The notes under the pieces: generated by a model
Databases searched by the model: none
The model's input: only the letters and a program-made list of their open reading frames with translations
Told to the model about the DNA's origin: nothing
Program-made: the position numbers and the translations under genes
Shown here: in pieces, positions 42,393 through 51,192 of the stretch
Layout: each line of letters starts with the position of its first letter
Numbering within the stretch: the first letter of the stretch is position 1
Source: Afipia sp.
GTDB lineage: Bacteria; Pseudomonadota; Alphaproteobacteria; Rhizobiales; Xanthobacteraceae
DNA: 64,000 nt
Assembly (NCBI GenBank): GCA_017474385.1
Contig: JAFVHU010000138.1
Span: forward strand, 21,859 to 85,858
Direction of reading: 5' to 3'

Positions 42393-43256
42393 TTATTCCG
42401 CGCCCTTTTCCGTAAACGCGACGCGGAACGGATGTGCCGGATAGACGCCGACGATCCGCAGCTCTTTCGAGAAGAACTTCAGCTCTTCCAGCGCATAGGC
42501 AAGGTTGCGGTCGTCGGGATGGCCGTCGACATCGGCGTAGAACTGCGTTGCGAAGAAGTTTCCTTCCACCATGTAGCTCTCGAGCTTGGTCATGTTGACG
42601 CCATTGGTGGCGAAGCCGCCCATCGCCTTGTAGAGCGCCGCCGGAAGATTGCGCACCCGGAAAACAAAAGTGGTCACCAGCGGGCCGGAGCCCTGCGCAG
42701 CCCAAAGCTGTTCACGCGCCAGGATCACGAAGCGCGTGGTGTTGTGGGCTTCGTCCTCGATGTCCTCGGCCAGGATATCCAGGCCATAGATATCCGCAGC
42801 AAGACGCGAGGCAATCGCCGCACAGCTTTTATCGCCGCGCTCCGCAACGATCCGCGCCGAGCCTGCGGTATCGCCCGCGACGATCGGCTTGATGCCGAGC
42901 TTGCGAATGATCCGGCGGCACTGCCCGATGGCGTGGACATGGCTTTCGACAGTCCTGATCCCGTCGAGCTTGGCGCCGCGCGGCGCCATCAATTGATGAC
43001 GGATGGGCAGAAACCACTCGCCAACGATGAAAAGCCCCGACTCCGGCAGCAGGTGATGAATATCCGCGACGCGGCCGGCCAGCGAGTTCTCGATCGGAAT
43101 CATGCCGAGGCTGGCTTCGCCCGACGAGATCGCCGCCAGCGCATCCTCGAAGGTCGCGCAGGGCAGCGGCGTGGCGTCCGGAAAGGCTTCCTGAATCGCA
43201 ATGTGCGAGTTGGCTCCGGCCTCGCCCTGGAAGGCGATTTTCATCGATTTGGTCAT
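42393..43256 (-). CDS. pheA: Prephenate dehydratase
   Basis: This is a 287-aa stand-alone prephenate dehydratase that makes phenylpyruvate in phenylalanine synthesis. The catalytic domain (about 5-185) begins [15 protein letters not shown] and has [16 protein letters not shown] and the NTTRFVIL motif with its essential Thr. The ACT domain (about 200-280) has [23 protein letters not shown] and binds Phe for feedback control. There is no chorismate mutase part, unlike the enteric P-protein. Its start overlaps kdsB by four bases. Confidence 0.94.
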   Translation of the reverse strand: MTKSMKIAFQGEAGANSHIAIQEAFPDATPLPCATFEDALAAISSGEASLGMIPIENSLAGRVADIHHLLPESGLFIVGEWFLPIRHQLMAPRGAKLDGIRTVESHVHAIGQCRRIIRKLGIKPIVAGDTAGSARIVAERGDKSCAAIASRLAADIYGLDILAEDIEDEAHNTTRFVILAREQLWAAQGSGPLVTTFVFRVRNLPAALYKAMGGFATNGVNMTKLESYMVEGNFFATQFYADVDGHPDDRNLAYALEELKFFSKELRIVGVYPAHPFRVAFTEKGAE

Positions 43257-43999
43257 GATGGTCTTCCCGCCAGCATCTGGCGCGCAGTCTCTAGATCGTG
43301 AGGCGTATCGACGCCCAGCGGCACCGTGTCAACCACCGTGACGTCGATCCGCATGCCGGCCTCGAGGGCGCGGAGTTGTTCGAGCTTTTCGCGGGTCTCG
43401 AGCGGCGAGGGCGGCAGGGCGACGAACCGCGCCAGCGCGCTTCTGCGATAGGCATAAAGCCCGATATGATGATAGCGCGGGCCGTTACCATAAGGCGCGG
43501 TGGCCCGCGTGAAATATAGAGCCCGCAGCCGTGTCGCGCTCACCGGCGATCCGACCACTTTCACCACGTTCGGATTGGTATGTTCCTCGTCCTTAGCGAT
43601 CACGGCGGCCAGCGTGGCGATGTCGACTTCGCCATCGGCGAGCGGCGTCAGCACGGCGCGAATGTCCTCAGGCGCGATAGTCGGCAAATCGCCCTGGACG
43701 TTGATGATGGTGTCGATCTGTCCCGCTCCGTCGAGGGTCTGAAGCGCTTCGAAAATCCGATCGGACCCCGACGGATGATCCGCGCGGGTCACGACGGCCT
43801 CGCCGCCATTTGCTCTGACGACTTCGGCGATATCCGGCGCGTCGGTCGCGACAACCACACGGCCGATTCTCGCGGCGTCCGCACGGCGCACGACATGGAC
43901 AATCATCGGCAGGCCGGCAATGTCCAGCAACGGCTTTCCCGGCAGCCTGGTCGCAGCCATGCGGGCGGGAATCAGCACCAGGGCGCGGGTTTCTGTCAT
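43253..43999 (-). CDS. kdsB: 3-deoxy-manno-octulosonate cytidylyltransferase
   Basis: CMP-Kdo synthetase activates Kdo for lipid A core synthesis in the cytoplasm. The 248-aa protein has the nucleotide-binding start [27 protein letters not shown], the [14 protein letters not shown] segment, NVQGDLPTI and the C-terminal [12 protein letters not shown] and GVDTPHDLE motif. It precedes pheA with an ATGA overlap, an arrangement I know from other Rhizobiales. It is divergent from cycM, and 210 bases without a recognisable gene lie between. Confidence 0.94.
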   Translation of the reverse strand: MTETRALVLIPARMAATRLPGKPLLDIAGLPMIVHVVRRADAARIGRVVVATDAPDIAEVVRANGGEAVVTRADHPSGSDRIFEALQTLDGAGQIDTIINVQGDLPTIAPEDIRAVLTPLADGEVDIATLAAVIAKDEEHTNPNVVKVVGSPVSATRLRALYFTRATAPYGNGPRYHHIGLYAYRRSALARFVALPPSPLETREKLEQLRALEAGMRIDVTVVDTVPLGVDTPHDLETARQMLAGRPS

Positions 44000-44209
44000 G
44001 GGGGACGCGGGGCTCGGGACGGCCGGATTGGCGAGGAAATGACGGTGTTTTCAAGGGGTCGGCGCGTTTATACGGGTTGCCAGAAGGCAGGCAAACCGTT
44101 ATCTCGATCCCGCTGCCTGTATTGCGCTGCACGCCTGTTCCCGGTAGCAATCCAAGGTCGCGCTGCGCGGCTAAACGTATCGACTTTCCGGCTCGGGGCC
44201 TGATCGAAA

Positions 44210-44758
44210 ATGGACTCCTTCGAACTCAACAAGATCATGGGTGCGGTGCTCGCCACCTGCCTCGTTCTGCTCTCCATGAATATGGCTGCCAACGCGATTT
44301 TCTCGCCGAAGAAGCCCGAAAAGCCCGGCTTTGAAATCGCGATCAAGGAAGCTGAAGGCGCCGGTCCGGCTGCCGCGGCTGCGCCGAGCGAGCCGATCGA
44401 GAAACTGCTCCAGACTGCTTCCGTTGAGAAGGGCGCTGCCGCCGCCAAGAAGTGCGCCGCCTGCCACACCTTCGAGAAAAACGGCCCGAACAAGGTCGGT
44501 CCGAATCTTTACGGCGTCATCGACGACGAAATCGGCCACGGCCGGGCCGGGTTCAATTTCTCCGCTGCCATGAAGGGCAAGGGCGGCAAGTGGACCTACG
44601 ACAGCATCAACAAGTTCATTGCCAGCCCGAAGGGCTTCGTCCCCGGCACTGCGATGGGCTTCGCCGGCATCAGCAAGGACAGCGAGCGGGCGGACCTGAT
44701 CGCCTACCTGCGTACGCTGGCCGACACTCCGGTGCCGCTGCCGACCGCCAGCAAATGA
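44210..44758 (+). CDS. cycM: Membrane-anchored cytochrome c
   Basis: This is a 182-aa c-type cytochrome that matches CycM of Bradyrhizobium. An uncleaved N-terminal membrane anchor (about 9-30: IMGAVLATCLVLLSMNMAANAI) is followed by an Ala/Pro linker and a class I cytochrome domain with CAACH (82-86) and the axial Met149 in GTAMGFAG. In Bradyrhizobium this protein carries electrons from the bc1 complex to the aa3-type oxidase. It is divergent from kdsB. Two adjacent palindromes and a terminator follow it. Confidence 0.93.
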   Translation: MDSFELNKIMGAVLATCLVLLSMNMAANAIFSPKKPEKPGFEIAIKEAEGAGPAAAAAPSEPIEKLLQTASVEKGAAAAKKCAACHTFEKNGPNKVGPNLYGVIDDEIGHGRAGFNFSAAMKGKGGKWTYDSINKFIASPKGFVPGTAMGFAGISKDSERADLIAYLRTLADTPVPLPTASK

Positions 44759-44766
44759 GCTTTCGG

Positions 44767-44842
44767 CCAGTGATCCGGTTCTGACATTCGTATGGTGTTT
44801 TCTGAGGGCACTTTACGAATGTCAGAACCAAAGGATCACTGG
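44767..44842. repeat. Palindromic repeat, family C
   Basis: CCAGTGATCC and GGATCACTGG form the base, and GGTTCTGACATTCGTA and TACGAATGTCAGAACC the upper stem, so 26 base pairs form with a three-base bulge on one side and a 21-base loop. It starts nine bases after the cycM stop and directly precedes a family B element. Confidence 0.85.
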
Positions 44843-44856
44843 AATTATAGGGCTGC

Positions 44857-44929
44857 CAGTGTCCTATCGAATCCGACGTTCGCTCAGAAGGCGCTGAAAA
44901 ATGAAGCGAACGTCGGATTCGGGACACTG
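44857..44929. repeat. Palindromic repeat, family B, copy 2
   Basis: CAGTGTCC/GGACACTG at the ends and a 16-base inner stem (GAATCCGACGTTCGCT and its complement) enclose a loop with GGCGCTGAAAAATG. It is homologous to 20094-20166. One stem position is A-T in that copy and C-G here. Confidence 0.85.
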
Positions 44930-44950
44930 ATGACCGAAATTTAATTCCGA

Positions 44951-44976
44951 AACGGCCAGGCTTGCCTGGCCGTTTT
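44951..44976 (+). terminator. Rho-independent terminator upstream of the yej cluster
   Basis: AACGGCCAGG and CCTGGCCGTT form a perfect 10-bp stem with a four-base loop, followed by TTGTGTTG. It ends the cycM transcript after the two palindromic repeats. The 144 bases up to the first binding-protein gene hold its promoter region, in which I see no clear box. Confidence 0.8.
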
Positions 44977-45120
44977 GTGTTGCAATTGCTGCTATTTTCG
45001 CACCGGACATTTCGCCGCAAAGATCGCGCGGCAACAGGCTGGCGTCATATCCAAAAACCGACATAATCGGCCAAGACGTTGCTTCGGCATCCTTTTTGAC
45101 CAGCAGCAGGAACATTCAAT

Positions 45121-47007
45121 TTGAGCATTTCCCGGCGCAGCCTTCTTCAGAGCGGTGCGTTTGTCGCCACGGTTCCTATGCTGAAGGCGACGGGGCTAGA
45201 TGTTGTCGCCTCCGCGCAAGCCCAAACGCAGGGGCCGGAATGGAAGCATGCCCTGTCGCTGTTCGGCGACATCAAATATCCCGCCGGTTTCAAGCATTTC
45301 GATTACGTTAATCCAGACGCACCGAAGGGCGGCACCGCGCGGCAGATCGCAATCGGCACGTTCGATAATTTCAATATTGCGGTCGCCGGCGTGAAGGGGA
45401 CGATCGCGCCTGCTGTCGGGCTGATCTACGAGACGCTGATGGCGCGATCTCAGGATGAAGCAACCACTCAATATGGACTGTTGGCTGAGGCGGTATCGCA
45501 TCCGGACGATCATTCGTGGGTCATCTATCGTTTGCGTAAGGATGCGAAGTGGCATGACGGCAAGCCCATCACGCCGGAAGACGTGCTGTTCTCGATGGAG
45601 TCGCTGAAGAAGTACAGCCCGATGTATTCGTCCTACTACAAACACGTGGTGAAGGCGGAGAAGGTTGGTTCGCACGACATCAAGTTCACGTTCGATGCGC
45701 CCGGCAATCGCGAACTTCCGACTATTGTCGGTGAATTGACTGTGCTTCCGAAGCACTGGTGGGAAGGCAAGGACAGCGAAGGCCGCAAGCGCGATATCGG
45801 CGCGACGACGCTTGAGAAGCCGCTGGGATCGGGGCCATATGCCATCAAGGACTTCGTTGCGGGACGTTCGGTGACCCTGGAGCGGGTAAAGAATTACTGG
45901 GGCGCGAACACACCGACGCAACTCGGCGAGCATAATTTCGACGAGCTTCGCTACGAGTTTTTCCGCGATACCACCGTCTCGCTCGAAGCCTTCAAGGCGG
46001 ATCAGGCTGACTGGATCATAGAGTCCTCCGCCAAGAACTGGGCGACGGCCTATGATTTTCCGGCCGTGACCGAGAAGCGTGTCGTTCTTGAGGAATTCCC
46101 GATCAACGATTCCGGCCGGATGCAGGGCTTCGCCTTCAACATTCGCCGCGAACTGTTTGCGGACAAGCGCGTTCGACGCGCCTTCAACTATGCGTTCGAC
46201 TTCGAGGAAATGAACAAGCAATTGTTCTACGGCCAGTACAAGCGCATCAACAGCTACTTCGAAGGCACAGAACTCGCCAGCTCGGGTGTTCCGGTGCAGA
46301 AGGAATTCGAAATTCTCAAGGACGTCTACGGCGAAATTCCGCCGGAGGTGATCGCCAAGCCTTACGAAAATCCGATCGGCGGAGATCCGGAGAGAGTGCG
46401 TGAGAACCGGCGTCAGTCGACTCGCCTGCTGAAGGAGGCGGGCTATGAGGTGCGCGATCAGAAGCTCGTGGACAAGAATGGCAAGCAGGTTTCGGTTGAG
46501 TTTCTCATCGACAGCCCGCCGTCGGAACGCATTGTCCTGTTCTACAAGCCGTCACTGGAACGGCTTGGTATCGAGGTGACGGTCCGTACGGTGGATACTG
46601 CGCAATATCAAAACCGGCTGCGCAGCTTTGACTACGACATCATCACAGATGTGTGGGGCCAATCGTTGTCGCCCGGCAATGAGCAGCGCGATTTCTGGGG
46701 CACGCCGGCTGCAGATATTCCGGGCTCGCGCAACACCATCGGCGTCAAGAACCCGGTGGTCGACAAATTGATCGACAAAATCATCTATGCGAGCGACCGC
46801 GAGACGCTGGTTGCCGCGACCAAGGCGCTCGATCGGGTACTGCTCTGGCATTACTATGTTGTGCCGCAGTTTACTTACGGTTTCTCGCGCTATGCGCGCT
46901 GGGATCGTTTCAGCCACGCGCCGCTTCCGAAATACGGCCGATCCGGTTTGCCATCGCTGTGGTGGTACGACAAGGAGAAGGCCGACAAGATCGGCAAGCG
47001 TTCTTGA
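45121..47007 (+). CDS. Peptide ABC transporter substrate-binding protein, YejA-like, copy 1
   Basis: This is a 628-aa family 5 (SBP_bac_5) binding protein. The N-terminus has a twin-arginine-type signal (SISRRSLLQSGAFVATVPML), cleaved near ASAQA. YejA-like features are LFGDIKYPAGFKHFDYVNPDAPKGG, WVIYRLRKDAKWHDGKPITPEDVLFS and PLGSGPYAIKDF. The start is TTG with CAGGA upstream; no ATG near it fits the signal peptide. It is the first gene of a five-gene operon and likely delivers peptides, or murein peptides, to YejBEF. Confidence 0.9.
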   Translation: MSISRRSLLQSGAFVATVPMLKATGLDVVASAQAQTQGPEWKHALSLFGDIKYPAGFKHFDYVNPDAPKGGTARQIAIGTFDNFNIAVAGVKGTIAPAVGLIYETLMARSQDEATTQYGLLAEAVSHPDDHSWVIYRLRKDAKWHDGKPITPEDVLFSMESLKKYSPMYSSYYKHVVKAEKVGSHDIKFTFDAPGNRELPTIVGELTVLPKHWWEGKDSEGRKRDIGATTLEKPLGSGPYAIKDFVAGRSVTLERVKNYWGANTPTQLGEHNFDELRYEFFRDTTVSLEAFKADQADWIIESSAKNWATAYDFPAVTEKRVVLEEFPINDSGRMQGFAFNIRRELFADKRVRRAFNYAFDFEEMNKQLFYGQYKRINSYFEGTELASSGVPVQKEFEILKDVYGEIPPEVIAKPYENPIGGDPERVRENRRQSTRLLKEAGYEVRDQKLVDKNGKQVSVEFLIDSPPSERIVLFYKPSLERLGIEVTVRTVDTAQYQNRLRSFDYDIITDVWGQSLSPGNEQRDFWGTPAADIPGSRNTIGVKNPVVDKLIDKIIYASDRETLVAATKALDRVLLWHYYVVPQFTYGFSRYARWDRFSHAPLPKYGRSGLPSLWWYDKEKADKIGKRS

Positions 47008-48899
47008 CCGGCCTTTCGCGGCGACGGGTTCTTGTCCTTGGCGGCAGCGCAATGGCTGCAGTATGGACGCCGCTGACGGTGAGGGCTCAGTCCGGCATCG
47101 AGGCCGCTCCCGAATCCCATGGCATGTCGGCATTCGGCGATCTGAAGTATCCGACTGACTTCAAGAATTTCGACTACGTCAATGTGGGTGCGCCAAAGGG
47201 CGGCGTGTATTCGACCGTTCCGTCGTCCCGCGCCTACAACCAGTCGTTCTATACGTTCAATTCGCTGAATAGCTTTATTCTGAAGGGCGACGGCGCGATC
47301 GGCATGGATCAGACCTTTGCGACGCTGATGGTGCGCGCGGGTGATGAGCCCGATGCGATGTATGGCCTGGTCGCCCGTTCGGTGCGGATTTCGCCGGATA
47401 AACTGACCTACCGGTTCACGCTGAGGCCCGAAGCGCGATTCCATGACGGTACCAAAATTACCGCCAAGGACGCGGCGTTCTCCCTGACGATTCTCAAGGA
47501 GAAAGGGCATCCGATCATCCAGCAGCAGCTGCGCGACATGACGAAGGCGGAAGCCAGTGACGACGCCACGCTGACAGTGACGTTCGCGGCGAAGCGCGGA
47601 CGCGATGTGCCGCTGTATGTTGCGGGACTGCCGATCTTCTCGAAGGCCTATTACGATAAGAAGCCGTTCGACGAATCCAGTCTCGATATTCCGCTCGGCT
47701 CCGGGCCCTACAAGGTCGGCCGTTTCGAGGTGGGGCGCTATATCGAGTTTGATCGCGTCAAGGACTGGTGGGCGAAGGATCTGCCGGTGTCGCGCGGCGC
47801 CTTCAACTTCGACGCTGTGCGCTACGAATTCTACCGCGACCGCGATGTCGCCTTCGAGGGCTTCACCGGCCGGAACTATCTTTATCGCGAGGAATTCACC
47901 GCGCGTATCTGGAACACGCGCTACGATTTTCCCGCCATCAAGGACGGCCGCGTCAAGCAGGAACTGCTGCCGGACGACACGCCATCGGGCGCGCAGGGCT
48001 GGTTTCTGAACACGCGCCGCGCGCAGTTCAAGGAACCGCGCGTGCGCGAGGCGATGATTCAGGCCTTCGACTTCGAATGGACCAACAAGACCATCATGTA
48101 CGGTGCTTATGCGCGTACGGTCTCGCCGTTCCAGAACTCCGATCTGATGGCGGAGGGCCCGCCGCCGCCGGAAGAACTCAAATTGCTCGAACCGTTCCGC
48201 GGTCAGGTGCCAGACGAGGTCTTCGGCGCGCCGTTCCTGCCGCCGGTCACCGACGGATCGGGGCAGGATCGAACTCTGCTGCGCAAGGCGTCGCAACTGT
48301 TGCAGGACGCCGGATGTGTCATCAAGGACGGCAAGCGCCGATTGCCCAACGGCGATGCGTTCCGGGTTGAGTTTCTGCTCGAAGAGCCCGCGTTTCAGGC
48401 TCACCACGCGCCCTACATCAAAAATCTCGGCGTGCTGGGCATCGACGCCAGCGTGCGGCTGGTCGATCCGGTGCAGTTCCGCTCGCGGGTCGACGATTTC
48501 GATTTCGACGTGGCGATCCAGCGTTTCAGCATGTCATCGACGCCGGGCGATGCGATGCGCACGTTCTTTTCGTCACAGGTCGCGGACGTCAAGGGATCGC
48601 AGAATCTTTCCGGTATCAAGAATCCCGCCATCGACGCGCTGATCGAGCGCATCATCGCGGCCGACAATCGCGACGAACTGCGCATCGCATGCCGGGCGTT
48701 CGACCGCGTGTTCCGTGCGGGGCGTTACTGGGTGCCGCAGTGGTATTCCGCCAGTCATCGCATTGCCTATTGGGATGTCTTCGCCCATCCTCCGAACATT
48801 CCGCGTTACGCCAACGGCGTCGGCGCGCCTGACCTGTGGTGGTTCGATGAGGCAAAAGCCAAAAAACCCGAGCAGACCAAGCCCGTGCAGGCGAAGTAG
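47004..48899 (+). CDS. Peptide ABC transporter substrate-binding protein, YejA-like, copy 2
   Basis: This is a 631-aa paralogue of the preceding gene. The probable start is a TTG that overlaps the upstream TGA (TTGA), which gives the twin-arginine signal TGLSRRRVLVLGGSAMAAVW and the same length as copy 1. An ATG 45 bases earlier is possible but adds a hydrophilic tail before the signal. The mature start FGDLKYPTDFKNFDYVNVGAPKGG aligns with copy 1, but the rest has clearly diverged, so the two may bind different peptides. It ends three bases before yejB. Confidence 0.88.
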   Translation: MTGLSRRRVLVLGGSAMAAVWTPLTVRAQSGIEAAPESHGMSAFGDLKYPTDFKNFDYVNVGAPKGGVYSTVPSSRAYNQSFYTFNSLNSFILKGDGAIGMDQTFATLMVRAGDEPDAMYGLVARSVRISPDKLTYRFTLRPEARFHDGTKITAKDAAFSLTILKEKGHPIIQQQLRDMTKAEASDDATLTVTFAAKRGRDVPLYVAGLPIFSKAYYDKKPFDESSLDIPLGSGPYKVGRFEVGRYIEFDRVKDWWAKDLPVSRGAFNFDAVRYEFYRDRDVAFEGFTGRNYLYREEFTARIWNTRYDFPAIKDGRVKQELLPDDTPSGAQGWFLNTRRAQFKEPRVREAMIQAFDFEWTNKTIMYGAYARTVSPFQNSDLMAEGPPPPEELKLLEPFRGQVPDEVFGAPFLPPVTDGSGQDRTLLRKASQLLQDAGCVIKDGKRRLPNGDAFRVEFLLEEPAFQAHHAPYIKNLGVLGIDASVRLVDPVQFRSRVDDFDFDVAIQRFSMSSTPGDAMRTFFSSQVADVKGSQNLSGIKNPAIDALIERIIAADNRDELRIACRAFDRVFRAGRYWVPQWYSASHRIAYWDVFAHPPNIPRYANGVGAPDLWWFDEAKAKKPEQTKPVQAK

Positions 48900-48902
48900 T
48901 CC

Positions 48903-50012
48903 ATGACCGCGTATATCGCCCGCCGCATCCTGCTGATGATCCCCACGCTGTTGGGCATCCTGTTCGTGTCTTTCGTCGTAGTGCAGTTCGCGCCCGGCGG
49001 TCCGGTCGAGCGGGTGATCGCGCAACTGTCCGGCTCCGACACTGGCGCCAGCTCGCGTATTTCAGGGTCATCCAGCGGCGACTTCGCCTCGCGGCCGCAG
49101 GCCGGGGCGTCGGCGGATGCCGTTAGTTCGAAGTATCGCGGCGCGCAGGGGCTCGATCCGGATTTCGTCAAGAGCCTCGAAAAGCAGTTCGGGTTCGACA
49201 AGCCCGCTCCCGAGCGCTTCGCTCTGATGCTGTGGAATTTTGCACGCTTTGATTTCGGCAAGAGCTATTTCCGCGACGTCAGTGTGATCCAGCTCATCAA
49301 GGAAAAGCTGCCGGTCTCGATGTCGCTCGGCATCTGGATGACGCTGCTGACCTATCTGATCTCGATCCCGCTCGGAATCCGAAAAGCCATTCAGGACGGC
49401 TCAAAATTCGATACCTGGACATCCGGCATCATCATCATCGGCTTCGCGATCCCGGGCTTCCTGTTCGCGATCCTCTTGATCATCCTGTTCGCAGGCGGAT
49501 CGTTCTTCGACATCTTCCCGCTGCGCGGATTGACATCGGACGGTTGGGCGCAATTCCCCTGGTACCAGAAGATCACCGATTACTTCTGGCACATCACACT
49601 GCCGCTGATCTCGATGGCGCTCGGCGCCTTCGCGACCATGACGCTGCTGACCAAGAACTCGTTTCTCGATGAAATCCGCAAGCAGTATGTGATGACCGCG
49701 CGCGCCAAGGGGTGCAGCGAGACGCAGGTGCTCTACGGCCACATTTTCCGTAACGCCATGCTGATCGTGATCGCCGGTTTCCCGAGCGCCTTTATCCACG
49801 CGTTCTTCTCGGGCTCGCTGCTGATCGAGACGATCTTCTCGCTCGATGGTCTCGGGCTGCTCGGCTTCGAGAGCGTGCTCAACCGCGACTATCCGGTGGT
49901 GTTCGGCACGCTGTTCATCTTTTCGCTGGTTGGTCTGGTGGTCAATCTGATCTCCGATCTTGCTTATATGTGGATCGACCCCCGGATCGATTTCGAGGCG
50001 CGCGAGGTATGA
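48903..50012 (+). CDS. yejB: Peptide ABC transporter permease
   Basis: This is a 369-aa DppB-like inner-membrane permease. It starts MTAYIARRILLMIPTLLGILFVSFVVVQFAPGGP, as the family does, then has a long periplasmic loop (about 40-130, with a Ser/Gly-rich insert), and five further spans. The EAA loop reads YVMTARAKGCSETQVLYGHIFRNAML. It overlaps yejE by four bases (ATGA). In the YejABEF system it forms the channel with YejE. Confidence 0.93.
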   Translation: MTAYIARRILLMIPTLLGILFVSFVVVQFAPGGPVERVIAQLSGSDTGASSRISGSSSGDFASRPQAGASADAVSSKYRGAQGLDPDFVKSLEKQFGFDKPAPERFALMLWNFARFDFGKSYFRDVSVIQLIKEKLPVSMSLGIWMTLLTYLISIPLGIRKAIQDGSKFDTWTSGIIIIGFAIPGFLFAILLIILFAGGSFFDIFPLRGLTSDGWAQFPWYQKITDYFWHITLPLISMALGAFATMTLLTKNSFLDEIRKQYVMTARAKGCSETQVLYGHIFRNAMLIVIAGFPSAFIHAFFSGSLLIETIFSLDGLGLLGFESVLNRDYPVVFGTLFIFSLVGLVVNLISDLAYMWIDPRIDFEAREV

Positions 50013-51187
50013 CGATCGCTCCCGTCCCTCCGGTCGAGACCACGGCGCTGTCGCCGATGGGCGAGGCCGTGCCGCCCTCGCGACATCCACTCGGCATATC
50101 GCCGCTCAACCAGCGCCGCTGGCGCAACTTCAAATCCAACCGGCGCGGCTACTGGTCGTTCTGGATTTTCGCGCTGCTGTTTTTTGTCTCGCTGTTCGCG
50201 GAACTGATCGCCAACGATCGCCCGTTCCTGATCAGGTTCGACGGCAAGCTGTATTTCCCCGCCTTCGTGACCTATCCCGAAACCGCATTTGGCGGCGATT
50301 TCGAGACGGCTGCCGACTACCGCGATCCGTATCTGCAGAAGTTGATCAAGGAGAAGAACGGCACGGTGATCTGGCCGCTGATCCGTTATTCCTACAGCAC
50401 ACATAATCTCGATCTGCCGACGCCGGCGCCGTCAAAGCCGACATGGATGCTCACCGAGGCGCAATGCAAGGCGGTGGTGGAGAAGAAGGGCCTGCGCGGC
50501 TGCCGTGACCTCGAATACAACTGGCTCGGCACCGACGATCAGGGCCGCGATGTGGTTGCGCGTCTGATCTACGGTTTCCGGATTTCGGTGCTGTTCGGCC
50601 TCACGCTGACGATCATCTCGTCGGTGATCGGCATCGCGGCCGGCGGCATCCAGGGCTATTTCGGCGGCTGGGTCGATCTTCTTTTCCAGCGCTTTATCGA
50701 GGTATGGACCGCGATTCCATCGCTGTATCTGCTGCTGATCCTGTCGTCGGTGCTGGTGCCCGGATTCTTTGTGCTGCTCGGCATCCTCCTGCTGTTCTCC
50801 TGGGTGTCGTTGGTCGGGCTCGTCCGTGCGGAATTCCTGCGCGGGCGTAACTTCGAATACATCCAGGCAGCACGCGCGCTGGGTGTATCGAACAGCACCA
50901 TCATGTTCCGCCATCTGCTGCCGAACGCCATGGTGGCGACCATGACGTTCCTGCCGTTCATCGTGTCGTCGTCGGTGATGACGCTGACGGCACTGGACTT
51001 CCTCGGCTTCGGCCTGCCGCCGGGCTCGCCGTCGCTCGGCGAACTGCTGTCGCAGGGCAAATCGAATGTGCAGGCGCCGTGGCTCGGCTTCACCGGGTTC
51101 TTCTCGGTCGCCATCATGCTGTCACTTCTGATCTTCATCGGCGAGGGCGTGCGCGATGCCTTCGATCCGCGCAAGACGTTCAGGTGA
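50009..51187 (+). CDS. yejE: Peptide ABC transporter permease
   Basis: This is a 392-aa DppC-like permease. A hydrophilic N-terminal region (about 1-45, LNQRRWRNFKSNRRGYWSFW) precedes the first span. The large periplasmic domain (about 70-180) with YNWLGTDDQGRDVVARLIYG is characteristic of YejE. The EAA loop is YIQAARALGVSNSTIMFRHLLPNAM. The start is the ATG in the overlap with yejB. It is followed after five bases by the ATPase gene. Confidence 0.93.
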   Translation: MTIAPVPPVETTALSPMGEAVPPSRHPLGISPLNQRRWRNFKSNRRGYWSFWIFALLFFVSLFAELIANDRPFLIRFDGKLYFPAFVTYPETAFGGDFETAADYRDPYLQKLIKEKNGTVIWPLIRYSYSTHNLDLPTPAPSKPTWMLTEAQCKAVVEKKGLRGCRDLEYNWLGTDDQGRDVVARLIYGFRISVLFGLTLTIISSVIGIAAGGIQGYFGGWVDLLFQRFIEVWTAIPSLYLLLILSSVLVPGFFVLLGILLLFSWVSLVGLVRAEFLRGRNFEYIQAARALGVSNSTIMFRHLLPNAMVATMTFLPFIVSSSVMTLTALDFLGFGLPPGSPSLGELLSQGKSNVQAPWLGFTGFFSVAIMLSLLIFIGEGVRDAFDPRKTFR

Positions 51188-51192
51188 GATCC

